From Ascarosepion bandense (lineage: Eukaryota; Mollusca; Cephalopoda; Sepiida; Sepiidae), in the NCBI GenBank assembly GCA_037127315.1, contig JBBBDQ010001293.1, positions 3,222,501-3,286,500 on the forward strand: a DNA stretch of 64,000 bases. The letters run 5' to 3'. Positions 32,458 through 43,159 of the stretch are shown here, one piece after another. Every line of letters starts with the position of its first letter. Position 1 is the stretch's first letter. The notes beneath the pieces were generated by a model. It saw nothing but the letters and a program-made list of their open reading frames with translations, searched no databases and was not told where the DNA came from. The position numbers and the translations under genes were made by a program.

Positions 32458-32468
32458 AGATGTCCAGT
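32395..32468. repeat. 74-bp near-perfect palindrome around (TA)n
   Basis: ACTGGACATCTATAC (32395-32409) and its exact reverse complement GTATAGATGTCCAGT (32454-32468) flank about 21 TA units, which are themselves self-complementary. The whole block could extrude a long cruciform. A second TA tract (32475-32507) follows. Confidence 0.9.
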
Positions 32469-32472
32469 TATA

Positions 32473-32474
<2 letters not shown>

Positions 32475-32507
<33 letters not shown>
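32475..32507. repeat. (TA)n microsatellite
   Basis: Preceded by GTTATACC, echoing the CTATACC before the previous TA tract, so it may be a partial duplication. Confidence 0.95.
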
Positions 32508-32509
<2 letters not shown>

Positions 32510-32726
32510 AGCAGGAGAGAGGGAAAAGAGTAAGAGAATGAGACAAACAAAGAGACCGAAAAATATACAGAGGAAAAAACGATGATAGACACAGACACGG
32601 TTAGATATCTCAGCTAACGGAGAGGAAAAAAATTATTATAGGAACAGGGCAATAATAGTTTTATATTTATTGAAGGGAAAGTAGAAAAGGAGAAAGTGCA
32701 AATAAATTCCAAATATAGATATAGAA

Positions 32727-33127
32727 AAATCAACTAAATACAGCCTCCACTTCTACTCCATCAGCTTCTTTTCTAGCAATTCGCGCATATGAAACCCCCT
32801 TTCGCATACTTGCTTCCCTGACAGCTACACTCTCTAAGAATTTAAATGCAACGTCAATTCCCATCTCTAGTCCCATTGACTCCAGTTCTTCTTTCATTCT
32901 TTCGCCATCACTGTGTATATCTTGTTCTTTTCCTTTATCCCTTTATCCCTCGTAACTGTCTTCACACCGGTATTCCTATCCTTCGCTTGCCCTTTCTCTG
33001 ACACCCCCAGTAACTGGTTCATCTTTCTCTTTGCTCTCCTCCTGCTTAAAACATTCACTCTTCTCTTATATATCCGCCTGCGCACCAGTGGCGTTACCGA
33101 TGTCTTGGAGTGAAACGTTTAAAAAAA
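32727..33127 (+). mobile_element. LINE-J 3' end
   Basis: Frames correspond to the CxNFYSNSFFSRNSRxWNPL ... LRIxNATSI region, followed by a pyrimidine-rich 3' UTR and the family end ATGTCTTGGAGTGAAACGTT plus A run. It converges on the minus-strand copy at 33148, so the two poly-A ends face each other about 20 bp apart. Confidence 0.75.
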
Positions 33128-33147
33128 TTATATATGAAATAACTAAA

Positions 33148-33795
33148 TTTTTTTTTTAATTGTGTCACCCCATGCAAGGCATTCCACTGCCACTATAGCG
33201 CAGGGGGATACATAGAGGGATTGGGTATAGGAAATGTCAAAAGGAGGGTGATAGACGACTTAGGATGTACATAGGGAGAGAGCTGGAGAAAGTGGGTGCG
33301 AGTTAATGTGTTAGGAGGTGTCTATTGACCTTACATTTAAACTCCTGGTGGTTGTAGCCGTCGAGGAAGCAAGCATGCGGTAGGGAATTCCACAGGCGGG
33401 AAGTGCGAGGAAAGAAACTGTTGGAGTAGAAATTGCGGTTACATTTCATCGGTTTCACTGTAAAAGGGTGGGACCTAGTTGCCAATCTAGTATCTCGTGC
33501 AAATTCACATCTAGGGAGCGCCAGTGATTTAAGTTCGTCAGAGCAGAAGCCATGAAAGTATTTGTAGAAGAGGCACAGGGAAGCCACTTCATGCCGGTGA
33601 GAGAGATACTGCAGGCTGTCAGCCAAGTCGTTATCAATCACATTACAGATTCTTCGCTGTATTTTGTCATGAACCCCGAGGAGAATAGAAGGGACACCCG
33701 ACCAGATGTTGCAGCAGTACTCAATACACGGGCGGATGGTGGATTTGGAATCGCCATTGATAAAAAATGATTGAAATCGATGGATACATTGAAAG
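33148..33795 (-). mobile_element. LINE-J 3' fragment with the best open frame
   Basis: The minus strand stays open from about 33774 to 33303 (about 157 codons). It reads KSTIRPCIEYCCNIWSG, then DKIQRRICNVIDNDLADSLQ, YLSHRHEVASLCLFYKYFHG, FCSDELKSLALPRCEFARDT, TRSHPFTVKPMKCNRNFYS, FFPRTSRLWNSLPHACFLD and NRHLLTH before the stop. It is the C-terminal domain of a non-LTR reverse transcriptase. The 3' UTR has GGTGATAGACG and ends GGGGTGACACAATT plus A run. Absence of internal stops suggests a recent insertion. It is 5'-truncated, so it has no polymerase palm. Confidence 0.9.
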
Positions 33796-34300
33796 AACTG
33801 GGATAGACATGAAGAAATTGAAATAAATATACAGATAGCAGTTTAGATAGATATATAGATAGACAGATTTATTTAATTGAGAGCCACATGAAGATAGCAA
33901 TTTTCTAAACGTAGCTCAGATAATACACAGATCTAAGTGGGGTTTAAGTCACTACTTAGTAATAATTGATCTTGCGAGACGAGCTTGTTAACCATTACAT
34001 TATATCAAACTGGATAGATAGTAATTTTTACTTAGCGTAGCTTAGATGTTACACATGTCCAAATGCATAAAGCACCAAATGAAGATCAAACTCAAAGCAC
34101 AGTATATATATGAATAAATGGGAGGAAATTAAGAAAGAAAGATTTGAATAGATTTACATGTAATATGTATATAAATAAACACATTGAAATATTTAAGTGA
34201 TAGCTATTGAGAGATCGAGTTTAATATGTGATGGATATGAACGGCATTTGATAGAATAATGTGTTATACATAAACAAAATGAGATGAATAGGACTAGAAT
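33796..34300. other. unannotated region
   Basis: AT-rich with short GATA runs near 33846-33870. Nothing else recognised. Confidence 0.4.
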
Positions 34301-34312
34301 TATATATATATA

Positions 34313-34342
<30 letters not shown>
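34301..34342. repeat. (TA)n-(GATA)n microsatellite
   Basis: TA to about 34326, then GATA. Confidence 0.95.
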
Positions 34343-34343
<1 letters not shown>

Positions 34344-34390
34344 TTGATTGAGATAGATCTGAGTAAAATGAGATAGATAGGTATAAAGAA

Positions 34391-34491
34391 ATATATATAT
34401 ATATATATTTGTCATTCACATACAAGCCTGTTTTGCTGTATCACAGCTTGTCAGTGTGGCTCCATAGATAGATAGATAGATAGATAGATAG
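34391..34491. repeat. TA tract, R2 fragment and (GATA)n
   Basis: TA at 34391-34409, then GTCATTCACATACAAGCCTG and TTTTGCTGTATCACAGCTTG (34410-34462, a decayed R2 end in minus orientation), then GATA at 34464-34491. It repeats the pattern of R2 ends joined to TA. Confidence 0.75.
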
Positions 34492-35049
34492 AATTACGTT
34501 TGCAGGAAACCATGAGATTATGAATAAAAAGGCTGATATATGTATGTATATTATATATATCTTAAATATATAAGTATATGTAGCAGTATATGCCACATGC
34601 TTTCTGTAGAATCTACGAGCAGATTAACGTAGTGATGCGGACATAGGAAGATGTAATGACAATCTCACCAGTTGGAAGTTCTGCATGTATTGGAGAAAGA
34701 AATCAATATTAAAAATCTTCTCCATTAACTAGATATGAATAGTTGGAGGTTATGGTCTCATCGAAAAAGCAGGGTTGCAGAACAGATAGGAAAATAGATA
34801 ATGCAGTAGGCACAGATGTACTTGCGTAGGCGCCTTTCCGCTTTATATGGCATAAAATACGGTAACAGATGTCTGAAGGGATGGTGCATGGCCACATCGA
34901 TTAGAAAGAGAGATTTGTAGACGGTCTAGTAATCATATAGATCAGCGATGTCTTATTAATTTTTTAAGGAAACTTACTGCCATATATATTTAGGTATTAT
35001 AAAAAATATTTCATACCTGTAAGTGATTCGTGTGTAACTTTCTTCTTTT
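34492..35049. other. unannotated region
   Basis: AT-rich, no gene recognised. Confidence 0.4.
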
Positions 35050-35523
35050 TGTTTTTTAATCGTGTCAGTCAAGGCATTCCACTGCCACTATAGCGCAGGG
35101 GGCTACATAGAGGGATTGGGTATAGGAAATGTCAAAAGGAGGGTGATAGACGACTTAGGATGTACATAGGGAGAGAGTTGGAGAGAGTGGGTGTGAGTTA
35201 GTGTGTTAGGAGGTGTCTATTGACCTTACATTTAAACTCCTGGAGGTTGTAGCCGTCAGAGAAGCAAGCATGCGGTAGGGAATTCTACAGGCGGGAAGTG
35301 CGAGGAAAGAAGCTGTTGGAGTAGAAATTGCGGTTGCATTTCATCGGATTCACTGTAAAAGGGTGGGACCTAGTTACCAATCTAGTATCTCGTGCAAATT
35401 CACATCTAGGGGGCACCAGTGATTTAAGTTCGTCAGAGCAGAAGCCATGAAAATATTTATAGAAGAGGCATAGGGATGCCAGGTCACGCCGGTGAGAGAG
35501 ATACTGCAGGCGGTCAGCTATGT
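35050..35523 (-). mobile_element. LINE-J 3' fragment, close sister of the 33.1-kb copy
   Basis: The minus strand is open across YLSHRRDLASLCLFYKYFHG, FCSDELKSLVPPRCEFARDT, SHPFTVNPMKCNRNFYSNS and FFPRTSRL; then a stop replaces the Trp codon of LWNSL (TAG). The 3' UTR (GGGATTGGGTATAGGAAATG, GGTGATAGACGACTTAG) is almost identical to that of 33148-33795. The 3' terminal GTCACCCC is altered to GTCAGTC. It is truncated near 35523, where LINE-X begins. Confidence 0.9.
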
Positions 35524-35529
35524 AACGTG

Positions 35530-35870
35530 TTTCTTTATGACGTTGGTGGACATCTCTTTCCACAAATTCATGTCCTGAGCCTTGTTTTTCTCCGTCCTTC
35601 TTGCCTTGAATCTGTAATTTTCATGCCACCTTTTCTAATTTTATGTCCCAGACACGTCAACTCGATCTTCCTAATTTTACCTATAAGTATTTCTATTTCC
35701 ATTTTTCTAAAACTTCGTCGTGTCTCACATAGTATTCTTATCGTCCTTCTGTAGAATGACATTTCTTTTGCTTTGAGTTTCTTTATCTCTGAGGATATTG
35801 TTCAGCCTTCATTGCCATATAGGAGTACTGATATTACGCAATAGTTTAATAGTATTCTCTTTGGCCTTTT
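35530..35870 (-). mobile_element. LINE-X-type fragment, diverged
   Basis: Minus-strand frames give LLNYCVISVLLYGNEG, then KAKEMSFYRRTIRILCETRR, and LTCLGHKIRKGGMKITDSRQ with EGRRKT. The order (LYG...MxFYRR...LGH..RK) is that of LINE-X, but residues differ enough for another subfamily. It directly abuts LINE-J at 35523. Confidence 0.75.
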
Positions 35871-35946
35871 TATATGAACATCTTTTGAAAAGTGATCGAT
35901 TATTAAAAAAACGTATTGCATAGTTGTCAAAAATACGCCACTAAAG

Positions 35947-36205
35947 TCCTTCGGGACGGTTGCGTAGTCGATATATTTATATTGGTTATACATGTGGTTG
36001 TTATGAGTTCGATCCTTGAACTTGGTAGTGACGAACCAAGTCCAACATGGAAGAACAATAATTGATTTCACAGGATAATCAACAAGATAATCCACATCAG
36101 CTAATCTATGGGCACCTGATGATAGCCAGAGGTTAATTGGTCGAAACGTTGTGTCTATTATAACACTTACATCAGCCAAGATGAGGACAAATTTCAAAAT
36201 AATTC
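35947..36205 (+). mobile_element. SINE-C
   Basis: The head has GACGGTTGCGTAGTCGATAT (A-box-like) and TGAGTTCGATCCTTG (good B box), typical of tRNA-derived SINEs. After a unique middle, the core CACCTGATGATAGCCAGAGG ... GGTCGAAACGTTGTG and CCAAGATGAGGACAAATTTC follow, closely resembling the SINE-B core and tail. Only one copy is in the window. The sharing of core and tail under a different head suggests modular SINEs. Confidence 0.7.
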
Positions 36206-36507
36206 CAAGATTATGCTTTTTTTAACGTGTTCAAGGCCGTAAAGTCACTAAGACACAAACGGTTTCTAAGAGTGAAAGTATTAGAAAATAAAAACATTAC
36301 TAGGGAGCAAGAATAAAAGAAGAGTAATCAAGACGGCAGTAAAATACTTGCTAATTTCAAATATTTTTTTGTACTCACTAACTTTAAATAAAGGCCTTTT
36401 ATAAATCATTTCCTACTAGCAAGTTAAGAAAACCAGTATTTTGTGTTGGCCGTTTTCATTTAACTTTTCTTTTTTCGATTTTGTCTGGTAAATAGTGGAT
36501 TGCAGTT
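36206..36507. other. unannotated region
   Basis: Nothing recognised. Confidence 0.4.
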
Positions 36508-36650
36508 GAGTTGATTACATTAATTTACGACGACGTGCTAATATCTTTGGGAAAAGGATGAATCCGTCTCTTCTTCCCGCAGCTATTGGTAAATAGCAGA
36601 ATAAGCAGAATAGGCTGGGTTCAATATGCCTTGTGTGAAAACTAGTCTAG
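36508..36650 (+). mobile_element. SINE-A body fragment
   Basis: GATGAATCCGTCTCTTCTTC and GCAGCTATTGGTAAATAGCA then GGGTTCAATATG match the middle of SINE-A. The tRNA head is missing. Confidence 0.65.
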
Positions 36651-37147
36651 GAGAAAGAAAACTCAGTTCAAAACTCTATGTAGACCTGGCCAAGAACATA
36701 CTATGCAGCTAAGAAAAGTATTGTTTACATTTACTCGATGATCCCAAATACGGTCGACGTTTTGTATTCATTTTATTTTAATTAACTTCGAGTCCTCTAT
36801 CATAATATATTACTATTAGTCTTATTACTATCATTAGTTATTCCTGTTCAAATGTGCACTTTACAATGGTACATATGTAGGTTTGTTCCATTTTATGATT
36901 ACATCAAAAAATATTTATCCACTGCCTAGATGCGTTAAGATCTTATAATTTGTAAACTGATTGAACAATCATTGTTTTTGCCTGATCTGTGAAAAAGTAG
37001 TTGACAAAGTGAGAGTGAGAGATTGAGTGTGTGAAAGAGAAAGAGAGAGTGTGTGTGAGAACGAATTCGTTTGAGAATGAGAGAGAGAGAGAGAGAGAGA
37101 GCGGTGGGGAAGTGCAGTGTGTCGAAAAAGTAAGTTGATAAAAGCAT
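36651..37147. other. unannotated; (GA)n at 37079-37101
   Basis: AT-rich, with a GA-rich stretch 37010-37101 that ends in a pure (GA)11. Confidence 0.6.
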
Positions 37148-37450
37148 CAGTCAGTTAAGTGCCATACGCAATGCACGCTTTGGGTGATCATGTCTCGAAA
37201 GAGATTTGACTGACTGGGCAGAAGATTATCCCGCAGTAGGTGGTCATTGCTTTCTACAGTAGACTGGTTGCCAGCCAAAACTATAGTACCTAATCTGTGC
37301 TATTATTAAACCCATAACTGGAGGGAAGAGACGAATTAATACCTTTCCTAACGGTATTTGTGCGTAAGTGAATGCAAGGAATTCAATTAGAATTTGAACT
37401 CGGCACCTCGATTTGTCGTTCCGAGTCGATATTCACTGCACCACAACTTA
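37148..37450 (-). mobile_element. SINE-A, near full length
   Basis: Minus-strand head GTTGTGGTGCAGTGAATATC and B box GAGTTCAAATTC. The conserved end is CAGTCAGTTAAGTGCC at the plus-strand left border. Highly similar to 3396-3697. Confidence 0.85.
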
Positions 37451-37525
37451 CATCCACAGATCATGAGCATCGTATTCCATGCCACACAATAATCAGTGAT
37501 AAGGACATTTATTCTATCCATTCTT
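37451..37525. other. short spacer
   Basis: Nothing recognised between SINE-A and LINE-J. Confidence 0.4.
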
Positions 37526-38335
37526 TTTCGATCGGTATCACCCCATGCAAGGCAGTAATGCCACTAAACCACAAGAGATTACAAGGTGTAGAATAATTGG
37601 AAACAGAAACAACAATGACGAGCAGAGAGACGAAAGAAAGCGGGAGAAAAGTAGAAAGCAATTTACATCGCATTCAAATTTTTGCAGATTAAACTTGGCT
37701 GGAAAGCATAGAGCTGGAAGAGAGTTCCACAAACGAAAACTACAAGAGAAGTAACTCATCCGAACAATTGATATGAAAGTATTTAGAGTGGGCAATCGAA
37801 AATGAATGAAACCGTCCAGCCATATCAGGACCAATAATATTGCACATTCTTTTCTAGATCTTATCAGTTAGCTCAAGATATATAGCAGGGATGCCAGAAT
37901 ATATGTGGTAGCAATATTTTAAGTATGGACGAACGGTATAATTATAAATTTATAAGATAGATTCCAGAAGAAAAAAATGTTCCCCCATCACAGTAAACCA
38001 ACTTTTTGAGCTAATGAGCTAGCAATGGGTTTAATATAGTATTTCCATTATATTGCAATTGAGAATGTGTGGACAAAAAGGTGCAACAATTCACTTTTCG
38101 GGAGTTAGCATCAACAATACTGATAGCGAGGAGTCTCTTAGATGATTAATGGAGAGTAGTCTTGTTTTGGAGGGGTTAAAATTAACAAGTTATTTTTTGA
38201 GGTTGTTTTGGATATTGGTTAGCATTCCGACTGAGACGTCTTACTAACAAGGCAAGTATAAATTGTTGAGTCGCCAGCGTAGATACCAATTTCTTCTACA
38301 ATCTCTAGTTCTTCCGCACATCGACTATTAACCCG
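37526..38335 (-). mobile_element. LINE-J copy extending to the catalytic palm
   Basis: The longest LINE-J piece by coverage. On the minus strand it starts with IGIYAGDSTIYTCL, the reverse transcriptase palm box at 38270-38281 reading YAGD where YADD is expected. LVNFNPSKTRLLSINHLRDS follows, then NYTVRPYLKYCYHIYSG, AIYLELTDKI.KRMCNIIGPD, MAGRFHSFS, SYFSCSFRLWNSLPALCFPA and KFNLQKFECDVNCFL. It ends in the family tail (TGCCTTGCATGGGGTGATAC). Stops and shifts are present. The palm change alone would abolish polymerase activity. Confidence 0.85.
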
Positions 38336-38559
38336 GTATCTGGTCTGGTGCTTCTGTTACATACTTAAATATTCTCGAAAAATATCAAAGGAATCTTCAA
38401 CATTATTAGTTTTGATATGTCATTACGGCTTCAGTTGGTTTATTATCGTAATAACGTAACTTTCCATTTTTTTCTACAAATATTTTAACGATAATTGTTG
38501 TGACTAATTTTCTGCGCTTAAATCTTCACAAAGCTGAGCGCAGTACAATAAAGCACAGT
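38336..38559. other. spacer
   Basis: AT-rich, nothing recognised. Confidence 0.4.
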
Positions 38560-38805
38560 ATAGTAATTGATTGCACCTCGGATTGAGGAATCGAGGGGCT
38601 GAGTTTGAATTTTAGTCGAATATTCATCTCTTCACCTCCCATCAACTATGGGCAGATAATAGGACAAACTGGATTCTACAACCTTGGCTAGCAACTGTCC
38701 GACCGCAAAAGAAATTGTAACATACTGCGGGGAAATATTCTTCCTCTTCAGACATAATCACCTAAGTATATATCACGTATGGTTCTTCAATGACTGAATG
38801 ATTAG
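38560..38805 (+). mobile_element. SINE-A, diverged
   Basis: ATTGATTGCACCTCGGATTG and GGCTGAGTTTGAATTTTAG (decayed head), then CTCTTCACCTCCCATCAAC, CTGGATTCTACAACCTTGGC and ATCACGTATGGTTCTTC. More decayed than the other copies and immediately upstream of a LINE-J fragment. Confidence 0.65.
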
Positions 38806-38847
38806 AGTGACAGCTAGGTTTCATAATTCAATCTTGAAATTACTAGT

Positions 38848-39035
38848 TAGAACCGTAAGTTCTATGCTAATAGTTTCTTCTTCCTCACTTGGCACTTGTG
38901 GATCCCTCACGTCGTCTACTGCTTTCATGTGAACTACGATTTCCGAAATTTCAAACGCAATGTCACTCGCCAGCCTCTGTCACGCTGAAACCCTTCTTTT
39001 ATTGAACTTTCATGGTTACATGATTAAAAATGCAG
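38848..39035 (+). mobile_element. short LINE-J fragment
   Basis: A frame gives NRKFYANSFFFLT, then HLWIPHVVYCFHVNYDFRNF and KRNVTRQPLS, the SNSFFPRTxxLWNSLP...FKxxVNRHLLS region of LINE-J. No 3' signature follows. Confidence 0.65.
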
Positions 39036-40069
39036 GCTTATAAGCAGTTTAATTCATGACCATGAAGCTTATTTTCAAATTAATCCGTTTTTATCTCTTT
39101 CGTTTTTGAGCGTTACCAAAAAGATATATCTTCGGAGGTTTTCTGTTATTTCACCGCTGTCGTATATATTCCCTTATCATTTTGATAAAATTATCGATCT
39201 TCAAAAACGTATAAGGCTTTCCGTATTTCAAAACCTATCCCATCAGGAGCTACTATTTTCTTCCGTTTCATGCTTTAATATTTCTTAGCATACTTTTCTT
39301 TGTTTTCATGTAAGAAATTCCTTTTGTATTTATTTCATCACTGTAGTCTCTTTTTGGTTATAATAGTTCCTGCTTGAGATTTTATGCAACCTGCTAAAGA
39401 GCATGATTTCAACATTGCTATTTTTTTCAACTTTTATCCATGTCTGTTACATTTAATTTTTTTCATTGTTCGATCTCTGCATATTTCTTATCAAGACATT
39501 CAACTTTTCATTGTATTTATATCTAACGCGTTTTCATTCAACTTCAAATATGCGTCAATTCCGGGCGTTACCGGCTGTCTCTTTTTCATCAGTTGTGCGA
39601 AAATTTTAGCTTTCAACCATATTTTCTCCATATATTACTTCCCTAGATATGACTTCTTCGGAACATGTCAGTACTGCTTCAAGGTGTTATATTTTGTATT
39701 CCTGACATGTTCCAAAGATTTGTATTTTTTCTTAACTAGAGCTTCAAATGTTTGTTTGCAAATTGAATCGCTATAGTGCTTGTCACATTGCATTTAGGCA
39801 TTGCTTTAGGCTTCTTTATTTCTTGAATTTTACCCGAAGTTCGTAACTGACTTGGAGGTGATCGTCTCTACAGTTAGCGAAAACACAGAATATATACAGA
39901 TCGTTTCAAAATATCAATAGTTAGATAAAATATCATCATCTATAGTCGTGTTATAGTTATCGAAATCATGCTACACACTAATATTTTGTATGTTGACTCC
40001 GATGAACCGTACGAGAGTGGCCCTAAGCGAGACAACGATGATCACTGGGAATAAATCTGGTTTAAACGT
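39036..40069. other. unannotated region
   Basis: A 130-codon frame at 39384-39776 is rich in F, I, L, S and C and lacks a recognisable fold. I do not claim it as a gene. A 12-bp perfect inverted repeat GGAACATGTCAG / CTGACATGTTCC lies at 39660-39671 and 39702-39713. Confidence 0.35.
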
Positions 40070-40560
40070 TATTCTATAACTATTTTCATGGCTTCTGCTC
40101 CGACAAGCTTAAGTCACTGGTGCCCTCGCCACAAGAATTCATTCGGGCAACAAGACTGGCAACAAGGCCCCACCCATTTATAGTTAGATCGACCAAATGC
40201 AGCCGACAATTCTACTCCAGAGGCTTTTTTTCTCTCACTTCCAGCCTGTGGAACCCCCTTCCATATATTTGCTATCTTGTACTGCTACAATCCCCAGGAA
40301 TTTAAATGCAATGTCAATACTCTTCTCTTCTCCACTTGTCTCCAGTTTTTTCTACATCACCCCGTATATTTTTTCCTTTCTCGCTACCTTCGTAACTGTC
40401 TTCCCACCTGTTTCCATCCTCCCCTTGCTCTTTCCTTTACACCCCCTGTAACTGTTTCGGCTCTCTCTTCACTATCTTCCTAAACTTTAACTCTTATGTA
40501 CCCACTGCGCATCCGTGGCGGTACTGCCTTTCATGGAGTGAAACGATTAAAAATAGCGCT
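40070..40560 (+). mobile_element. LINE-J 3' fragment
   Basis: Frames read YFHGFCSDKLKSLVPSPQEF, IRATRLATRPHPFIVRSTKC and SRQFYSRGFFSLTSSLWNPL with PYICYL. A pyrimidine-rich 3' UTR and the end GTACTGCCTTTCATGGAGTG plus AAACGATTAAAAA follow. The CD.FHGFCSD start is truncated at 40075. Confidence 0.85.
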
Positions 40561-40689
40561 GGGTAAAGCTATATGATATAATCATTTTAATATATTCGTG
40601 TAAGCACACATATAACTCACTTTATAGACACATGTAATAAATGTATATAATTCCGTAATATATGTAACACTCTCTCCAGACACATAAAC

Positions 40690-40880
40690 ATATATATATA
40701 TATATATATATATATGAATAAACACATAAATCCCTCTCTCTATACATACAAACACATACACAAATACATATGTGTGTGTGCGTGTTTGAGTGTGCGTGTG
40801 TGTATACATATATATCACTATTTCTGCACAGACATATATAAGTCTTTCTAAATACACAAACACACACTTATACATACATA

Positions 40881-40952
<72 letters not shown>
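40690..40952. repeat. (TA)n, ACAC-rich and (AC)n-(TA)n microsatellites
   Basis: TA at 40690-40715, TG/AC-rich sequence to 40870, (AC)n at 40882-40920, then (TA)n at 40921-40952. The frame at 40582-40920 encodes (CV)n and is an artefact. Confidence 0.95.
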
Positions 40953-40956
<4 letters not shown>

Positions 40957-41019
40957 GTTTTAACTAGTTATTGGTCAGTGTCAAATTACACCATTAAGCA
41001 CTTGTAGCAAAAATGCCTT

Positions 41020-41210
41020 ATATGTATATATAAAGAAGATGTTTTAAATATTCAAATTCGCAAGGTCAGTCGATTACGCTACCTTGGTTTCAACCTTTCG
41101 GTATCCTCAGGCTTTTTATATTAACTGATCATCCAGCGTCTTTTCAAACGCTTTCTATAGAAGATCATGTCAGGATCGGTGTATATGTGTATGCGAAGAT
41201 CTCGCATCCC
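41020..41210 (-). repeat. element with a variant core motif
   Basis: The minus strand has AAAAGCCTGAGGATACCGAA then AGGTTGAAACCAAGGTAGC near 41083-41120. CCTGAGGA...GAAA.GGTTGAAACC is a relative of the CCTGAAGAAG...GAAACG core. Borders are uncertain. Confidence 0.4.
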
Positions 41211-41559
41211 TATGGAATAAAATCACCCTAAGCTGTAGGTAAGGGAGTAGTTGTTAATAACATCTAGGTTTTTGCTATCAAAACATTTCGAATTATTTAA
41301 TTCTCTCAGACATTATTATAAAAAACAGAAGAAGACAGTGATTAACATGAGCGTAATAATTGACAAAACATTTCTGGAAAGGTTTTGAAAAACTATATAA
41401 AGCAAAAACCTGGAAATAAAAAAAATGTAGCATTTGAAATCTAAAGCTGTTACAGTTCTTGTTGAAGCTTTGTGTCTTCTAAAAAAATTAACTCGATAAC
41501 AAGATTATTCTGAGAACCCTAGATGTTATGCCAGGATTCGTCATCGGAGGCCACAATTT
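41211..41559. other. unannotated region
   Basis: AT-rich, nothing recognised. Confidence 0.4.
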
Positions 41560-42120
41560 GAATTGAAGATCTGAAGGCGAATTGGCATGGCGAAAGAAAG
41601 CATTCCAGAAGCTGAGTAAAGTATTAAGAAACAGTAAAATTTCACTAGAAATAAAGAAAAGAGAACTGGTTTGCTATGTGATGTCAGTTCTTGAATATGG
41701 CAGTGTATGCTGGACAATATTATCAAAGTTGAAGGAAAAATTTCAAGCAGCTGAAATGTGGTTCTACAGAAGGATGCTGCGGATATCATGGATCGAGCAT
41801 GTGAGCAATGATGAGGTTTTGGAAAGGATGCAAACGAAAAAGAAATTAATACTGATCACCAGGGAAAGACAGTTAAAGTTCCTGGGATATGCATCGAGGA
41901 AGCAGTGCTCTGAGAACCTGATACTAACAGGCAACATAGAGGGAAAAAAGACAGAAGAAAGCAGAGGATAACATATTTGAAGGGACTGAGCAGGTGTATG
42001 ACAGCACGGGGTTAGGTGGTGTAACAGGAGAAACCGTGATAAGAGCCACAAGGGATAGGGAGACGTGGAGAGTCATGATCACCTACGTTCTGAAAGCACA
42101 AGGCACATAGAAGAAAAAGA
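41560..42120 (+). mobile_element. LINE-X 3' fragment with the best open frame
   Basis: Open from 41582 to 41971 with no stop (129 codons). It reads MAWRKKAFQKLSKVLRNSKI, SLEIKKRELVCYVMSVLEYG, SVCWTILSKLKEKFQAAEMW, FYRRMLRISWIEHVSNDEVL, then RERQLKFLGYASRKQCSENL and ILTGNIEGKKTEESRG. This is the C-terminal region of a non-LTR reverse transcriptase of RTE-like or related type. A frameshift follows, and later frames carry the ...HVLKAHGT-equivalent end before the signature GGCACATAGAAGAAAAAGA at 42102-42120. It is truncated upstream of the palm. Confidence 0.85.
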
Positions 42121-42479
42121 ACTCAATAACAAATCAACAACAGTTCTGGTACACCACCTCTCCAGGAAATTACCATAATAGTTTAAACAAGCAATGCTCA
42201 TATCCTTCGAAGAAACAATTCCGTTTCATTTTTCTTGCTAATAGGTGTCTTAGAAGCAGATGCAGGTCAAAAATGATTTTTTATAATAGTTTTTTAATCT
42301 GAAATTAATATAACAACATTGGTCCAGATTCAAACAGACACACAACAAATTCTATAAGTAACCATTTTACGGAAAAATTAAATTGAATCAAGTCAGTTAA
42401 TAAAGTCAACGAAATGAACAGTTGATAAAATTGGTTCGCTATTTCGTGCTAGTCAGTTTTTCTCTTCAGAATATATCTT
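42121..42479. other. unannotated region
   Basis: AT-rich, nothing recognised. Confidence 0.4.
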
Positions 42480-43155
42480 ACATTTTCTTAAGTTTACCAT
42501 TTGTCCTTGCTTTGAATATTCCTGGCGCGTATGATCTAGTGGCCCTATTATATATTTAGAGATTCTTAATAAAAATCAACAAAGGTTTCGTAATATTATT
42601 GGTTCTAACCTGGTTTCCCGCCTTCAGTCCCCAGCCTGCTAGCTTCAATGGGCCATTTTTATAAATACCTTTATGGTAATTAATCTGATGAATTTTCCGC
42701 TATGAAGCATTACGGTGGTTGTTACAATAATGGTAAGTAATAATGTGTTGTTTTGGCGTAAAGAATATTGTTGTATGTTTTGGTCAGTAATCGGAGCTAG
42801 ATAAGTTTAAGATAAGTCAGATTGCAGACCATTCTTTCACTACCTCCCCTTTTGGCCACATTTTTAAATTCCTCAATTATTTTACAGTTGAAATGGATAG
42901 AGGTAACCATAAGTTCTATGCTAACAGTTTCTTCTATCGCACGTCTCAGTCACTCTCGACTTCTTACTTCCCAGTTAATGTCGATCTTCAGAAATTTAAA
43001 CGCAATAAAAATCGTTATCTTCTGTCTTCTGAATTTTTTCTTTTATTGTCATCTCTTCTTCATTATAGTTGTCCTCATATTCTCTAACATTCCAGTAACA
43101 CTTTGCGTCCTAGTAACTTTATCGCCTTACTTGGGTTGAAATGATAAAAAACGAA
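42480..43155 (+). mobile_element. LINE-J 3' fragment
   Basis: Frames give the ICPCFEYSWRV region, IYLEILNKNQQRFRNIIGSN then LVSRLQSP, a FYKYLYGN...SDEL piece, and MDRGNHKFYANSFFYRTSQS with VDLQKFKRNKNRYLLSS (42893-43087). The 3' end near 43120 reads TATCGCCTTACTTGGGTTGA and AATGATAAAAA. Decayed, with a gap between 42650 and 42830. Confidence 0.75.
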
Positions 43156-43159
43156 ACAG

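Noticed and set aside
39384..39776. 130-codon plus frame
   Set aside because: F, I and S-rich with no motif, in AT-rich DNA, with no start context, neighbour or repeat support. Kept only as a remark in the region entry.
40582..40920. 112-codon minus frame with a Cys-Val repeat
   Set aside because: Direct translation of an (AC)n microsatellite.
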